Shown in pieces: positions 22,323-34,877 of a DNA stretch of 64,000 nt. The stretch is taken from positions 18,923,501 to 18,987,500 of the forward strand of contig JALMGJ010000012.1 in the NCBI GenBank assembly GCA_023362775.1, given 5' to 3'. The stretch is from Charina bottae. Its lineage: Eukaryota > Chordata > Lepidosauria > Squamata > Charinaidae. The notes under the pieces are model-generated. The model was given only the letters and a program-made list of their open reading frames with translations. It ran no database searches and was not told the DNA's origin. The first letter of the stretch is position 1. Every line of letters begins with the position of its first letter. Both the position numbers and the translations under genes were made by a program.

Positions 22323-22838
22323 GGGCGCGGTGGCTCAGCGGGTTAAACCGCTGAGCCGTTAGTCTGCCGACCATAACGTCGGCAGTTCGAATCCGCGTGG
22401 CGGGGTGAGCTCCCGTCACTAGCCCCAGCTCTCTGCCAACCCAGCGATTCGAAAGCTAAATAGCAAGTAGATAAATGGGTACCACTCACGTGGGGCAATA
22501 TGCTGGCATCCTATCGGGGAGTCGCCTCGGAACCGAAGACGAAGACCTGGAGAAGCCCGTGGATGGCGGCTGAGGACGGCGGCAGAGGTCGACGGATCCC
22601 AATTACAACTTCCGGGATGTCAGCAGCCGGCTCCGAAAGCGTGGCATTCTGGGGCTTGTAGTTCCGATGCCTGGAAAAGAAGAGCCGGTTCCCTCACCCC
22701 CTCCCTAATCGCGCGGGTAATATATAATACAATGTACTGTATAATGATAATATGTATGTACTGATTGTAAGCCGCCTAGAGCCCTCCATTAGGGAGGGGA
22801 TAGGCGGGGTATAAATAAGATAAATAAATAAATAAATA
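22323..22838 (+). mobile_element. tRNA-derived SINE with L2-type tail
   Basis: Head: ggtggctcagcgggttaaac (A-box region) and cagttcgaatcc (B box). The body up to about 22480 (gagctcccgtcactagcccc, ccagcgattcgaaagc, gggtaccact) matches the BovB-tailed SINEs at 1963 and 28893. The 3' part differs: a GC-rich middle, then attgtaagccgcctagagcc and tataaataagataaataa, like the 3' end of the L2 at 57085. A short taagaggg repeat at both edges may be a TSD. This implies mobilisation by an L2-type LINE. Confidence 0.85.
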
Positions 22839-23074
22839 AGAGGGCAAAGTGGGCCCTGCAAGCCTTGCAGAAGTACCCATTCACCCTTTGACGCCTTTAC
22901 ACAAAACGGTTATTGACTTTTGGGCCCTCAACAAGCCACACCGAACGGCTATAGTCCTCAACCCAATAGGAATTCTATACAGATGCCCTGGATAATGAAA
23001 CATCTTTAAGTGCATCAGTTTCATTATGCACATATCCACAGCAACTGGGTAGGAAATCCTTGGCAGCAGAAGGA

Positions 23075-23125
23075 TGATTGAGATTGAGATTGAGATTGAG
23101 ATTGAGATTGAGATTGAGATTGAGA
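23075..23125 (+). repeat. (GATTGA)n microsatellite
   Basis: About 8.5 hexamer units, adjoining a divergent RTE fragment. Confidence 0.95.
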
Positions 23126-23345
23126 TGCCACGATGTAGCACTCGGTAGAACAGCCATGAAGGCTTTGGAAAAACTATTCAGATGCTCTGATGGAACTAAA
23201 CCTACAAAGATCAGAATAATGCAAGTCATGGTATTCCCTGTGACATTCTATGGAAGTGAAAGTTGGACCTTGAAGAAGCAGGATAGAAACAGTATTGATG
23301 CTACTGAACTTTGGTGTTGGAGAAGACTCCTGAGAATAGGCCAAT
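23126..23345 (+). mobile_element. Divergent RTE-type LINE fragment
   Basis: Encodes PTKIRIMQVMVFPVTFYGSE, SWTLKKQDRNSIDATELWCW and RRLLRI, the thumb/connection region of RTE/BovB RTs, but divergent from both BovB lineages here. A copy of the same family is at 35826. Confidence 0.8.
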
Positions 23346-23374
23346 AAAACAAACAACTGGATTCTAGAACAAAT

Positions 23375-23470
23375 CAATCCAGAATTTATTATTATTTATT
23401 ATTATGTATGCTACCCAGAGTCACTACATGAGATGGACAGTTATATAAATGTGATAAATAAAGAAATAGC
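23375..23470 (+). mobile_element. LINE tail fragment (L2-type)
   Basis: gctacccagagtcactacat and tgataaataaagaaa match the conserved 3' end of L2-type elements. Confidence 0.6.
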
Positions 23471-26400
23471 CATGGCTAGCTGCTCAGATTAGGACAATCA
23501 GCCTTAGATTGGCTTGGTTCTTACAAATATTTTGTAATCTGTAATTTCAGGAAGTTTAAAGAGTTTAAAGTATTAATTTTGCATGATGGAGAAAGGAGAG
23601 AAAACAATCAAAGTTTCATTGGTACTCAATTTTACTCATGTACATAGGAATGAATTACTTACACTGAGTCAGATTTTATGTTTATCTTGCCCACACTTCA
23701 AGGTTGTCCTTTTCCTTTTTTCCACTAAATGGAGTCAAACGCAAAAGAGATGCTTTCAGAATTCAGGAATTTGGACCCCGGGAGTTTGATTTAAGATTGC
23801 AAAATAACCGCTTCCTAATTACCCAGTTTTCTTGATTTCAGCAATATAATGGGAGTGGATGGAACATTTCATGTACTGTGATTATTAAATGAGTAGGAAT
23901 CAGAAAACCTTGACAAACTACTACAAAGCACCTCCAAATCTAATCCAGACATTGCTTCTGCTCTTTTTGTTCTGAGTCTCTTTTGACTGGCCATCTAGAG
24001 CATCTCAAAGACCCCTCTTTCCCAAGTGGTGTTCTCCAGATGTTGGAACTTCAATTTCCAGAATCCTATTGGCCATGCTGACTGGAGATTAAGAAGCATT
24101 AGGGTAGGGATTATCACACCAAACTAAAAAAAGATGGGTGAACAAATAGGGTTGGAATAAAAGGAATAAACGAGAGAGAGAGAGAGAGATGTTTACTTAG
24201 GTGTGTGGGTAGTTTTTTTCTTGACAATATGGAAATGGTTGCCATTGCATTGTTCCAGGATGTTTCTTTAATTTCCCAGAGCTGGGAGTGAGTGATATAT
24301 TAAAAGTAGTACTTTAGTTTATCCTTGATTTTATCCTCATTTTGTTGGAAGTAGATTTGCTATTTTCTTATTTCTTTCAAAGAGTTATTTTTTAAAAAAT
24401 AAAAAGAAACAGAGATGATGATAGATAGAGAGATAGAGATTAAAGTGAAGGCCAAAGTGGTCCCAGTGGTGGTAGGAACACTCGGGGCTGTGACTCCTAA
24501 GATGGGAGAGTGGCTCCAGCAGATCCCAGGAGCAACATCAGAGCTCTCTGTCCAGAAGAGTGCAATGCTAGGAACAGCTAAGATACTGCACAGAACCCTC
24601 AAACTCCCAGGCCTCTGGTAGAAGACCCGAGGTTGAGGAAGACACATACCACCCATAGGGGTGAGAAGGGAATTTTTAAAGATATATTAAATAGCTAATT
24701 TTTACTCCAGGAAAAACAGCAGTCTGTATAGGGAAAACAGATTGCAAACACTGTCAAAGCTAATTTGTTAGAAGTAAAATTGTATGTAACTATGGCATAA
24801 TGCCATGTTTCTTTTGATGAGGAAGATTAAATCTGGGATACATTCTGAAAACAGGAAAGCAGGGCAAAATTTTTCTTTCAATTAAATAGTTCCCATATAA
24901 ACACAGGAATTCCACTGCCATCAACCTCAGGAATCCCAGATTGGCAGACAAGCTGGGTAATAAGATTTGTTTTGAACAAGCAAAACATAAACATGAACCC
25001 CACACACATCCTTACAACCTGCTTTCACCCTGTTCAGATCTTCTGCTTCCTCTGCTCAGTAACAGATGTCCCATTCCTTTAATACTATAATGCATATAGT
25101 GCTGGTTTCAGCTTGACTGATGGTATCAAAGCAACAGCATATTATAGGTACAAGGATGTGGGTTCCTTATTAAACTGGATGAATGAAATGTTGTTCATGC
25201 AATTCAGAATATCATAAATGACTTTTTTGGAAGTGTATAGCTGTTGAGCTGAATTGGATTGGGACTCTGACTGGGGATGGGACATTTTGACCCATTGTGT
25301 TCCCCCCCCCCCACTCCTGTGTCCTAATTTGGATCAGTTACGTTCAAATTCAAATGCATGCAAGATACAGTACATTCCAGGGTGCTACATAAATGCAATA
25401 AAACTGTCTTTACTGTAGTTTTAATTCTCAAGACACATTAGTAATCAAAATTCCTTCCACAGAAAGGAAAGATCTGGTTTCAGGTGGTTATTCACATAAT
25501 AGAGACTGAGCAGCTTTGAAATCAACTGAGAACTCCTCCAAAGCATGCTGAATTTGAATCTGTAGATTCCCAAACTTTGCTAGAGATTTGGAAGGGCATA
25601 AAACACCAAGAGCCTTGTTCTCCTAGTTGTTCTTTTTTTATTCAAAAAATTTCACCAAAAGCTTAAACACCAGTGTCCTCCACTTGTAAGTTTTCTGTAT
25701 TTCCACTTCTACCATTGTTACCAGAAAAAAAGTCTATTAAGGAGGGAAAGATGGAATAGCTAGCCACTGTCCATCAAAAAGTACTACAGCCAGTATGCAA
25801 AATTTATCAATTTCTCCCCATGATTTCCATATAAGGAAAATGCCACGATGGGAAGGAGGAGGAAATAGAGATAGACTATAGTTTTGTGCTTTACAGATTT
25901 AGCTTCTAATCACAGTAAATGGTTTCTACAGAGCTGTGGGAAGTGTGTAGAACTCATACATCTCAGGACAATATTAGGGATTCTTCCTTTTTGCTCATCT
26001 CTGCCAGGAGCAGGCCACATAAACCAGTATTGATGGAGGTTGTAGAACTTCAGCGGTTATTCCACTGCAGGTAGGCTTGGAATAAAACTACATCTTCAGG
26101 TCTCTCTGCCATAGTATGTTCCTCCATATTTACTATATCCTTGAGCCCAGGCCAAGAAAATAGCTTGAGAAAACGCCTCCCTAGTTCTCATGAAGATAAA
26201 GGGAGGGAAGGGGGAAGCACATTAAGACTTGCAAGATTCTGTTATTCTAGCTGTTACAATATTAGTAGTCCTGGCCTGTATGACATTGATTTCTTAGTCT
26301 GGCTTACCTTGCACGGCTCACACACATACACACTCAGGCCTTTAAATTATTTTTCATTCCTCACAACACCTCAGGTTCTGACTGCATCCTTCTGAAAATG

Positions 26401-27722
26401 TTAAGGTTTCTTGCCCAAGTCTATGACACATTCCACTTTCACACTAATCGTGGGTGGAGAGGGTGTGAAGGGGAAACAATTTGCTCTGTTTCCAGATTTG
26501 AAGATTCCCCTTCTACAAATATGCTTCTTTCTAAAATTTTGCAGGTTTGTCACATATATGGCATTACAACTGCCCATAAAATTCTGTATTATTTTCTTAA
26601 CAACTGTCCACAAAAAACCCACAGGGAGATAAATGAATCCTTTTTTCATCCCTCAGAACCACCCATTAAGCATGGGTGGAGAACAAAATTGGGCCAGATG
26701 AAGTAATTTGGAAAAGCATCATCTCTTTATAAGGAGCTACTAAGTAGATACATTTCATTCCAATCTATTCTGTTTAAGACCACAAAAAAAAATATCTACC
26801 GATCTATTCATTTCAGTGATAGTCCGTCAAAGGCATGAAGCCCGCTAGAGAGACTCAGCCTCTGAAATTATTTAGGCCAAATTGGTTTCAAATGATTGAA
26901 TTGGGAACTAAGCCAAATCTTTTGATCGTTCACAGCCCTTGTAATGAGTGTGTTCAGGTTCCAGACACTTCATTTGAGAGTTAAAAGGAAGAAGAAATTG
27001 CAGATAATGCTAATTTCACAGTGATGCCAATCCACAGAAGAAGCCCTACCACAGCTGAGAAGAATCTTATGGTTGCTCCAGATTCTAAACATTTACTTTA
27101 AGAAGCAGGAACTTCAAACGGTCTTCAGAACTGGTTCATAGTAATGATATCAAGCCATAGGAGCAGCTCTTCCGAAGTCTTCACTCCACACAGGGGTGAT
27201 TTACATTTTTTACGTGACTCAAGACAAAACAGAATAATGCAGCACCCATGTTCCTTATTGACTGCATGTGGCTTGTTGAAGGGGAGGAAGGAATACAATC
27301 ATCTGAATTAAATAATCACAAATTATATTTGCAATGTTAGGAATATCCCCCAAACAACTGTTAGGCAAAGGAACTGTCCATGTTCCTTTATAAACAGTGT
27401 TGGGAAAGGATTATGCATGATTGATTTGCTGAAATGACTTCCTCTGCCTCATCTCTGATGTCATGAAATGTTTAAGAAGGAGCCTTTCCCTTTGTAGAAT
27501 AAACAAACACAACATTCACATCAAGGTAATTTGCGTCAGTGAATCCTTGTAGACTTATTAATTTTTTGCAATGTGTCAATGTGATCCTAGCACTAAGGAC
27601 ATATCTTCAACATCACATTTTGCATGGAACATCACATTTTAGAAGAATATGTAAACAGAAATCATTCATAAATAGATATTATCACTAGACTGCCTGTCTG
27701 GTGGAATAAAAAAACAACTTAC
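23471..27722. other. 4.2 kb of low-copy DNA, minor repeats only
   Basis: Contains (GA)n at 24172-24189, a decayed hAT-type MITE piece at ~24021-24110 (tgttctccagatgttggaac, atttccagaatcctattggc) and a C-run at ~25303-25314. Several 60-100 aa open frames have no splice or family support. As it lies downstream of a candidate exon on the minus strand, it may be intron. Confidence 0.5.
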
Positions 27723-27941
27723 CCCAAAAGGCATACCTTTCTGTATATGGTACACAAGTTCACTGGATCCTTCGAAATATCTTGATTTAAACTTCCCATC
27801 TCTCTCAGCCAGCACAGCTAACAGTGATGAGGAGTGATGCCTATTGCTGATTAACCTCTGTAGGTGACTGAGCGATTCTTCCTGCTGAGCAAGCAGAGAC
27901 TGCTTCAGACACTGTAGGTGGGAAATGAGGCAGCCAATTTC
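27723..27941 (-). CDS. Candidate internal exon of an unidentified host gene
   Basis: On the minus strand a 219-nt (73-codon) open frame runs from a 3' splice site (cacttccag, AG at 27943-27942) to a strong donor, TTTGGG then gtaagt. It is in phase 0 at both ends. Residues start EIGCLISHLQCLKQSLLAQQ, then ESLSHLQRLIS, and near the end LLAVLAERDGKFKSRYFEGS and VYHIQKGMPFG. The first half looks helical and leucine/glutamine-rich. A pyrimidine-rich tract ending cctcctcag lies 15 nt upstream, but using it would put an in-frame TGA at the exon start, so I chose the nearer AG. I do not recognise the gene. No partner exon was found in the window. Confidence 0.55.
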
Positions 27942-28109
27942 CTGGAAGTGAGCTCACTGAGGAGGCAAACAGGCAAAGGTAGCAAGCGTTTGTCAGTGAA
28001 ATTCATCAGGAAGAAGAGAAACAAAAAAGAGAAAGAAAAGGGTGATCAAAAAGTGCTGTTTGCTTTAAAGAAGCGAGTCCTCCACAAAAATGGTTGACTC
28101 CTGACAGTT

Positions 28110-28620
28110 GTAGGTATACTGTGTCCAGTTCTGGACAACACACTTTAAGAAGAATTTAGACCATCTGGAACAGATTCAGAGAAGGGCAGTAAGGATGATC
28201 AGGGAATTGGAAACAAAGGTCTTTGAAAAGAAATCAAAGGACCTGTTTAGTCTTGAAAATAGAAGACTGAGAGGAAATACAATAGCATTCTTCAAATATC
28301 TAAAAAGATGCCACACAGAAAACAGCCAAGATCTGTACTCCATCATCCTAGACAGCAGGATCCAGACTATTGGATTTAAACTAGAGGAAATCAAATTTTG
28401 TTTGAAAGTTAGGATGGAAAATTCTAATCAGAAGAGCATTTGACAGTGGAATCAATTTCCAAGGGAGGTGGGGTGCTCCCAATCATTGTTCAGTGACTGG
28501 ATAGTTATCTACCAGGGACACTTCCATTTGGGTTCCAGCACAAAGCAAAGGATTGGACTTTATAGCCTACCTGACTTCTTCCCAAACTATAATTCTATTA
28601 TTTGATGATTCTATGATGGC
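28110..28620 (+). mobile_element. CR1 LINE 3' end
   Basis: Reads as the CR1 C-terminus: LEQIQRRAVRMIRELE-like, FSLENRRLRGNTIAFFKYLK, then a degenerate NxxP region. It ends with ttctattatttgatgattct, the CR1 3' end built on ATTCTATGAT-like octamers. Fragment, not functional. A second, less complete CR1 is at 58815. Confidence 0.85.
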
Positions 28621-28892
28621 AGAGCAGCAGTTGGTAGCACTAAAAGGCACAAGACTGAGAAAGCTTGCCTTAGATTAATTGCAGACCAAGTATTTTATAG
28701 ATGTGTGTGTGTTTCCAAATTTCCAAATGCTGATGCAATTGTATTTCTGCTACACTGCAAGAAAAAATTGTAATGCTTTTGGAGGCTGTATTCAGGCAAT
28801 GAAGGTCAATATTGTTGGCATGTCTGTCACTAAGCTAGCATGCACTGTATTTGATCAGGAATAGACAAACTGATGTCTTCTAGCTAGGTATA

Positions 28893-29228
28893 AAAAAAGG
28901 TAAAGGTTCCCCCCGCACATTTGTGCAGTCGTGTCCAACTCTAGGGGCCGGTGCTCATCTCCGTTTGTTAGCCAAAGAGCCAGCGCTGTCCGAAGACGCT
29001 TCCACGGTCATGTGGCCGCATGACGTGCGCGGAATGCTGTTACCATCCCACCAAAGTGGTACCTATTCACCTACTTGCATTTGCATGCTTTCGAATTGCT
29101 AGGTTGGCAAGAGCTGGGGCCAGTGCGGGAGCTCACTCCGTCACGCGGGACTAGGGATTCAAACCTCCAAACTTGCGATCTTCCGATCGACAAGCCTGGC
29201 GTCTTACCCGCTGAGCCACCACGCCCCC
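28893..29228 (-). mobile_element. tRNA-derived SINE, BovB-type tail, full length
   Basis: Same family as 1963-2283. 11-bp TSD agctaggtata (28882-28892, 29229-29239). The head contains gatcggaagatcgcaagttt, a slightly longer form also seen at 62039, so at least two subfamilies exist. Confidence 0.92.
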
Positions 29229-29239
29229 AGCTAGGTATA

Positions 29240-31269
29240 CTGCACTATAATTTTCATAGGTCACAGCTAGTCAAGGCTCGTGAGGGTTGTAATCCAAAAT
29301 ATTTAATATTTAAAATATATTTAAAATTTTTAAAATATTTAAGTCCGGCTTCCTGCTCAGTGCAGGAACTCAAGTTAAAGCATGTCCAAGAAATGGATCT
29401 TCAGCATTCCTTGAACATATGGAGAGAAAGGAAGCCCATCATATCTCAGTAACCAGGTTTCACTGTCAAACTGCTTTCAACATTTTACAACTTCAAGAAT
29501 AGCTTCCACTGTTTTTCAGTTTTTCTTTTGAATGCAATGTTAGATATCTTTAAGAATACAAAACGTAGAGGTTCCATTTGTTGCCATTTTGTTCTGGTTC
29601 AACATTGGTAAGTATAAAACAAATACTAGATACATTGGATTCCCTATTTGTATTCACCTCTCTGTTGAATCATCATTCACAATTGATGCCAGTAGCAGCA
29701 CAGTTAGGTATTTCATTGAACCAATGCTTGAAATCAACATAGGAAGCTGCATATGCCATAGATTTTGTATTTATTTCCTTTCTCAAAATCATAGTGGACT
29801 ATTTCTCTTAGCAAATTCATGCATTTTGTAGGTCAGGCAATTATCAAAGACTTCACACAGATTGGGAGTAGAAACATGCCACCCACGTGGTCCTGAGGTT
29901 ATGACCAGGGCAATAATAACCTTTGTTCATGTAGAAGGTCATGGGAAATGCTGGCAGATCAAGTTCCTAGACTTGAGGAAGCAATGACAGAAAACACAAT
30001 CACTACTGTTTCTTTGTTAATCAATTACTCCCTTTCAATAGCACCAACTGGGATGCAGGAATTCCCAATTATCTTCATTATTTTTACTATTCTCTCTGAG
30101 TTCCATTACCTCCTTTGGAGCTAGGCATCTGTTCCTCACCACAATGTTCATTCTATCAAACTAATTTTTGCCTCCTTTGGTATTTCAACTGTTTATTAAG
30201 TTAGCTTGAAACCAGCTAACTTTAGGCACAGCGATGGATCATCAACATCAGTGGAATCACCTAAGATGAATCAAGACAGACAAACAGATTTCAGAAATGC
30301 AAGTGGCAAAAGCCAACATCTCTGTTGAAGGCCGTTAGTGGCCTGCTAGAACCACTGAATGGAGCAGAGCTTAACGTAGTGTAAGCACGTGTACAGAAAA
30401 AGAATATTATTTAAAAACAGAGCCAGTGAGCATGTTAGAGAGATACAGGTTATTGATCTTACACTTTTAGCCCACCCAAGCATAAAGAATCACACGCTTA
30501 GACAATATAGTTTCAAAAGTAAGTAAAAAAGGCTTACTGATTTTATTCTTGGTCCAGTTACATTTTCGTTCAGAAAGATGACTCCTTGTTCTTCTGTCCT
30601 TAAACTTTGTGGACCTCTGGCCCTAATTTCCTGCCAGGGCTGCATGGAGAGAGGGGGAAAAATCTCCTAGGCCCATCCATGGCCTAAGATGGAGCGAGTG
30701 AGCAAGAGCATGCTTGCTTGTTGGCTGGAGAGATGAGAGAGGAAGTGGGAGTGGCAACAAAACAACTTCATCAAAGACACGGAGAATTGCATCATGGGAT
30801 GAACATCTGCATGCAAATGAGGCATGTTGATTTGCCAGATTTCCAACATCTGTGAACTTCTAAGAACATCATACTTAATGCAAATAGTTTACTGTCTGAG
30901 CTACAGTATCTCTTGAGAAGAAGAGTCTGTATTCTGGAGGGAGTTTAGCAGGCTGAATGGCTGGGTTATTCCTGCAATCGGAGAATTCTAGTTTGAGACC
31001 TGGTTGTCCAACAGTAGGAATGGATGGTGGAATCCAAATACTTAGAACAACAGTAACTGGGAATATAATGTTTGAACTAACATATATTTTTATTTTATTT
31101 ATTTTATTTATTTATGCTTGTGTATTCATGCATATTACATAAATACATACTTACACACATATCCATCTCACTATTTCCTTTGGAGTTAAGCAATATTATG
31201 CAAAAGGCAGAAAAGGAGTACAAAATAGTAAGCCAAAGAACATTTTAAAACATACCATACACTTTCTGG
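29240..31269. other. 2 kb low-copy DNA, no gene seen
   Basis: AT-rich, including a TTTAAAATAT-rich patch at 29298-29342 and a (TTTTA/TTTA) run at 31088-31115. No exon or repeat family is supported. Confidence 0.45.
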
Positions 31270-33330
31270 TGTTCATACATTTCAATGTCCTCTTCAAAAG
31301 CAAAAATCTGGGCTGTACAACCCCAGTCCTGTCTGGCATAAAACCTCACCAGACTTCCCAAATTTTGCTTATTGCCACTTCTTGTACCTTCTTAATCATA
31401 ATTCCATCAAACGCCTTCCCGGGCACCCAACAAATTAATGTTCCCTATAGTCTGTGGTTGCATTCCCCCTTGCTACTTTCCCTTTTATAGGGGAACAATA
31501 ACAGCATTCTTCCCATAATCAGGTGCAGATGGTGTCTTCACAGACTCATTAAACAAGTTGTATGGCCAGTCCATAAGGAAACAACATCAATATTTGAACA
31601 TTTCTCCAGTTACCCTTTCTACACCTGCATCCTTACCATTTTTCAACGTTCTCACAGCATTTATGATTTACTTTTCAACAACTTGTTCTTGACTTACAGC
31701 ATTTGCTTGAATTCCGGTCTTCAACATATCACTATCATTCTCAATAAAAATCTCTAAAATACCTCTTCCAGCATTCCCTCACTTCAGTTTCCTCATAAAT
31801 CATTTCCTCACTTTTCTTTTTAATTACATTTACTTTGCCGGAAGCTCCTTGTTTAGTCCTCTTCACCTCCTTCCAAAATAATGTTTTCTTTCCATCTAAA
31901 TCATTCTGCATTTCCACTGCCTCTTTTAATCTTAATTGTTTCTTACTCCCTTTAACTACATTATTTGCAGCTATCTTTTTCTCACTATACAGTACATGCT
32001 ATACAATAACTTTCTCCCTTGTTTTTAGCAGTCATTCTCTTTTTTCCCCTCATCCACAGCCTCTTTCACTTCATTATTCCATGAAATATCCTTTTTACTT
32101 TCCATCAGCATACCTCCACCCAATTATGTGGCACTTCATAACACAATGTCTTTCACTTGGTTCCAAGCAGTTTTGTCATCCTTTTTCCTTATATGCACTT
32201 TCTGTTCATTCTGTCAAGAAATCACTCTAATTTCTAACACTTTTACATACAGGACTTTTCTTTCTGCATTCTTGTTACTTTCACTCTGTCTTATTTCATT
32301 TCATTCCTTTTCTTCTATGTCCCTTTCCCCTCAAGATTCACTCTTGGCACTACCAAATAAGTCTGTCCCATATTCAGAATCTCTCAAGACCCTTGTACCC
32401 TTCACTAATTCTCTTGGGCTTTCATTAAAAGTAAAGGTAAAGGTTCCCCCCGCACATTTGTGCAGTCGTGTCCGACTCTAGGGGCCGGTGCTCATCTCCG
32501 TTTGTTAGCCGAAGAGCCAGCGTTGTCCGAAGACGCTTCCACGGTCATGTGGCCGCATGACACACGTGGAACGCTGTTACCTACCCACCGAAGTGGTACC
32601 TATTCATCTACTTGCATTTGCATGCTTTCGAATTGCTAGGTTGGCAAGAGCTGGAGCTAGTGCAGGAGCTCACTCTGCACGCAGGGCTAGGGATTTGAAC
32701 CTCCGAACTTGCGATCGACAAGCCTGGCGTCTTACCCGCTGAGCCACCACGCCCCCTGGGCTTTCATTATCATCAGTCAAATAAAATGTGCTTTTAAATA
32801 TATATTCACTGTTTTGCCATGTGGATACATGAATACACTTATGCTTAAACACCATATTCAAAACAGATCTTTTTCTAAGCAGATATTCATCAGGTTGCCA
32901 TTTTCATTTATTCTTGGGACTCCAAATGGGCCACTCACTTTTTCTGTATTCTCTGTTCACATTGCCACCCATCCATTCATGTTATCTAAGTGAATATTTT
33001 TTCTCTTGGATCACATAGTTTTAGAATGTTACATATTTTTTCCTGCAACTCAGATCTGGTTATTCCATTATCATTGTTCATTTATTTTGCCAACCTCTGG
33101 ATTTCTACCTTTTTGCACAGCCATAACAATCTAGATGATACCAATTCATACTTTCTGACATACATCGTATCCCTTTCATTCTTAACAAAACCAATACTTT
33201 CATTTCTCTGCATGGATTCTTCCACACAACATACCTATTTTTCTTTCATTCATTTCATCCATTAATTCAAGTTGTTTATCATTTACTTCCACCACCCATC
33301 AGGGCTTGGGTCAACTGAGGCTTTTGTATG
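31270..33330 (-). mobile_element. Decayed LINE (RTE-like) ORF region
   Basis: The plus strand is T/C-rich. On the minus strand, broken frames resemble the end of the endonuclease (FKHKCIHVSTW, 32830-32870), then the linker and start of RT: WNEEVKEAV-like, LFWKEVKRTKQGASGKVNVI and a region like NGKDAGVERVTGEM. Stops and frameshifts are dense. It is split by the SINE at 32428-32756. Clade assignment is tentative. Confidence 0.55.
32428..32756 (-). mobile_element. tRNA-derived SINE, BovB-type tail, full length
   Basis: Perfect 13-bp TSD tgggctttcatta (32415-32427, 32757-32769). Inserted into the decayed LINE, so younger than it. Confidence 0.93.
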
Positions 33331-33570
33331 ATGCTTTTTGCAAGGTATAGATATAGGCTAGGTCTCCTGCTAGTGGTAGTGGTACTGCTGAGTTTGGGCA
33401 TTTTTTGCTCAAGATGCCACAACTGCCACCAAAACCCAGTTTTACCTGCAGCACACTCATGTTATTCTGTGCAAGCTAAGATCTCTAATCTAGAGACTAC
33501 TTTGCAAGCCAACATACTGTTGCAAACAAACATCCATTAAGAGAGAGATATACTGACAAATGTTCAGGAT

Positions 33571-33655
33571 AAAAAGGTAAAGGTTCCCCCCGCACATTTG
33601 TGCAGTCATGCCCGGCTCTAGGGGCCGGTGCTCATCTCCGTTTGTTAGCCGAAGA
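33571..33655 (-). mobile_element. SINE 3'-end fragment
   Basis: Only the last ~85 bp of the BovB-tailed SINE, ending abruptly after ttagccgaag. No clear TSD. Confidence 0.85.
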
Positions 33656-34557
33656 TGCATGCAGTCATAAATGCATATTGTTTATGAATGTCTATAGCTG
33701 GCAACCATCTTACAATGGGAGGCCATAGAAATGGATTACCTGGGGAGTGAAAATGAGGGGGGGAATACTGTATTATGGTTACTGGCAGCTCAGGGAATGA
33801 CAAATTCCACTTCAAGGTTTTTCATATAGATATCTTTCTTTCGATGGAAATAATTCCAAAATATTCCAGCAGATGCAGTGTCTGCAACACTTCACCAGAA
33901 TGTTTCTTTTTCTTCTATTTTAAGTGATTATGACCTTTATGCTCCTAGCCACTAGCACCACCTATTGATTTGTGTGGGCACCTGCAAGGAGAGCAAGAGG
34001 ACAAGGGACATCCCAAGTGTCATGACATCATGGCACAAATTATTATTATTTTTTATTTATTTATTCAATTTGTATAGTCACCCATCTCAAACCAGTGATG
34101 TAACTCGCATCATTTGTGTGATGATGTCATGCCATGACATGAGTGGCATCGATGTGGCGGCTGGATGCTGAGGCTGATCTGCCTACAAAAGAAGCAGGCA
34201 ATGTCTTTGAGGTTCCAAGTCAACCTTTTTTAAAATGATCTTTTAATCACCAGGAGTGGCAGGACGGATGAAAGTAACATAAGGATGTGGTAAGAGGTTG
34301 CAAAATGGCATTTTTGTCTTTGCTTTTATTAACATGTTTTTGTCATTTTTAAAATTAATAATTGCGTTGAGCCTGTTGGAGACTTAGTATACCTCTTACC
34401 TAACATTTCCTGTTAAAAACTGGGGAAAACATGCACCGTGTCCTTCATTTTGCTGCCAGAGTTGATAACACAAATCCAGGGCACTCAAGAGCCATGAAAC
34501 AGGACTATGGGACTCCCTTCCTGATCTACAATCTTCTCTCAAGGAATTCTCTGCTTC
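33656..34557. other. Low-copy DNA with an L2-type tail fragment
   Basis: A short minus-strand LINE tail lies at ~34040-34100 (tatttattcaatttgtatag, cccatctcaaaccagtg). Otherwise nothing recognised. Confidence 0.5.
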
Positions 34558-34565
34558 ATATAACC

Positions 34566-34869
34566 CAGGGTTTCTCAACCAGGGTTCCGTGGCACCCTGA
34601 GGTTCTGCGAGAGTCACTAGGGGTTCCCTGGGAGATCACAATTTATTTAAAAAATTATTTCAAATTTGGGCAACTTCACATTAAAGAGGTAAGTTTCATT
34701 ATTTTTCATTTAAGAACACCATTAATGCATATCAACAGGCCTACACATGAAACAAATATAATAATTGTGTAACTTCTGGCCTATATTTGAGTCTGAATGT
34801 GCAGGGGTTCCCCGAGGCCTGAAATATATTTCAAGGGTTCCTCCAGGGTCAAAAAGTTGAGAAAGGCTG
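34566..34869. mobile_element. Non-autonomous hAT element
   Basis: Ends cagggtttctcaaccagggt and …aaaagttgagaaaggctg are inverted repeats with near-perfect octamer TSD atataacc / atataaac (34558-34565, 34870-34877). ggttcc-rich subterminal blocks lie at both ends. 304 bp without transposase. Confidence 0.88.
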
Positions 34870-34877
34870 ATATAAAC

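Noticed and set aside
22323..22400. tRNA gene at ggtggctcagcgggttaaac
   Set aside because: It is the head of a SINE; the cloverleaf is not complete and the body continues into SINE sequence.
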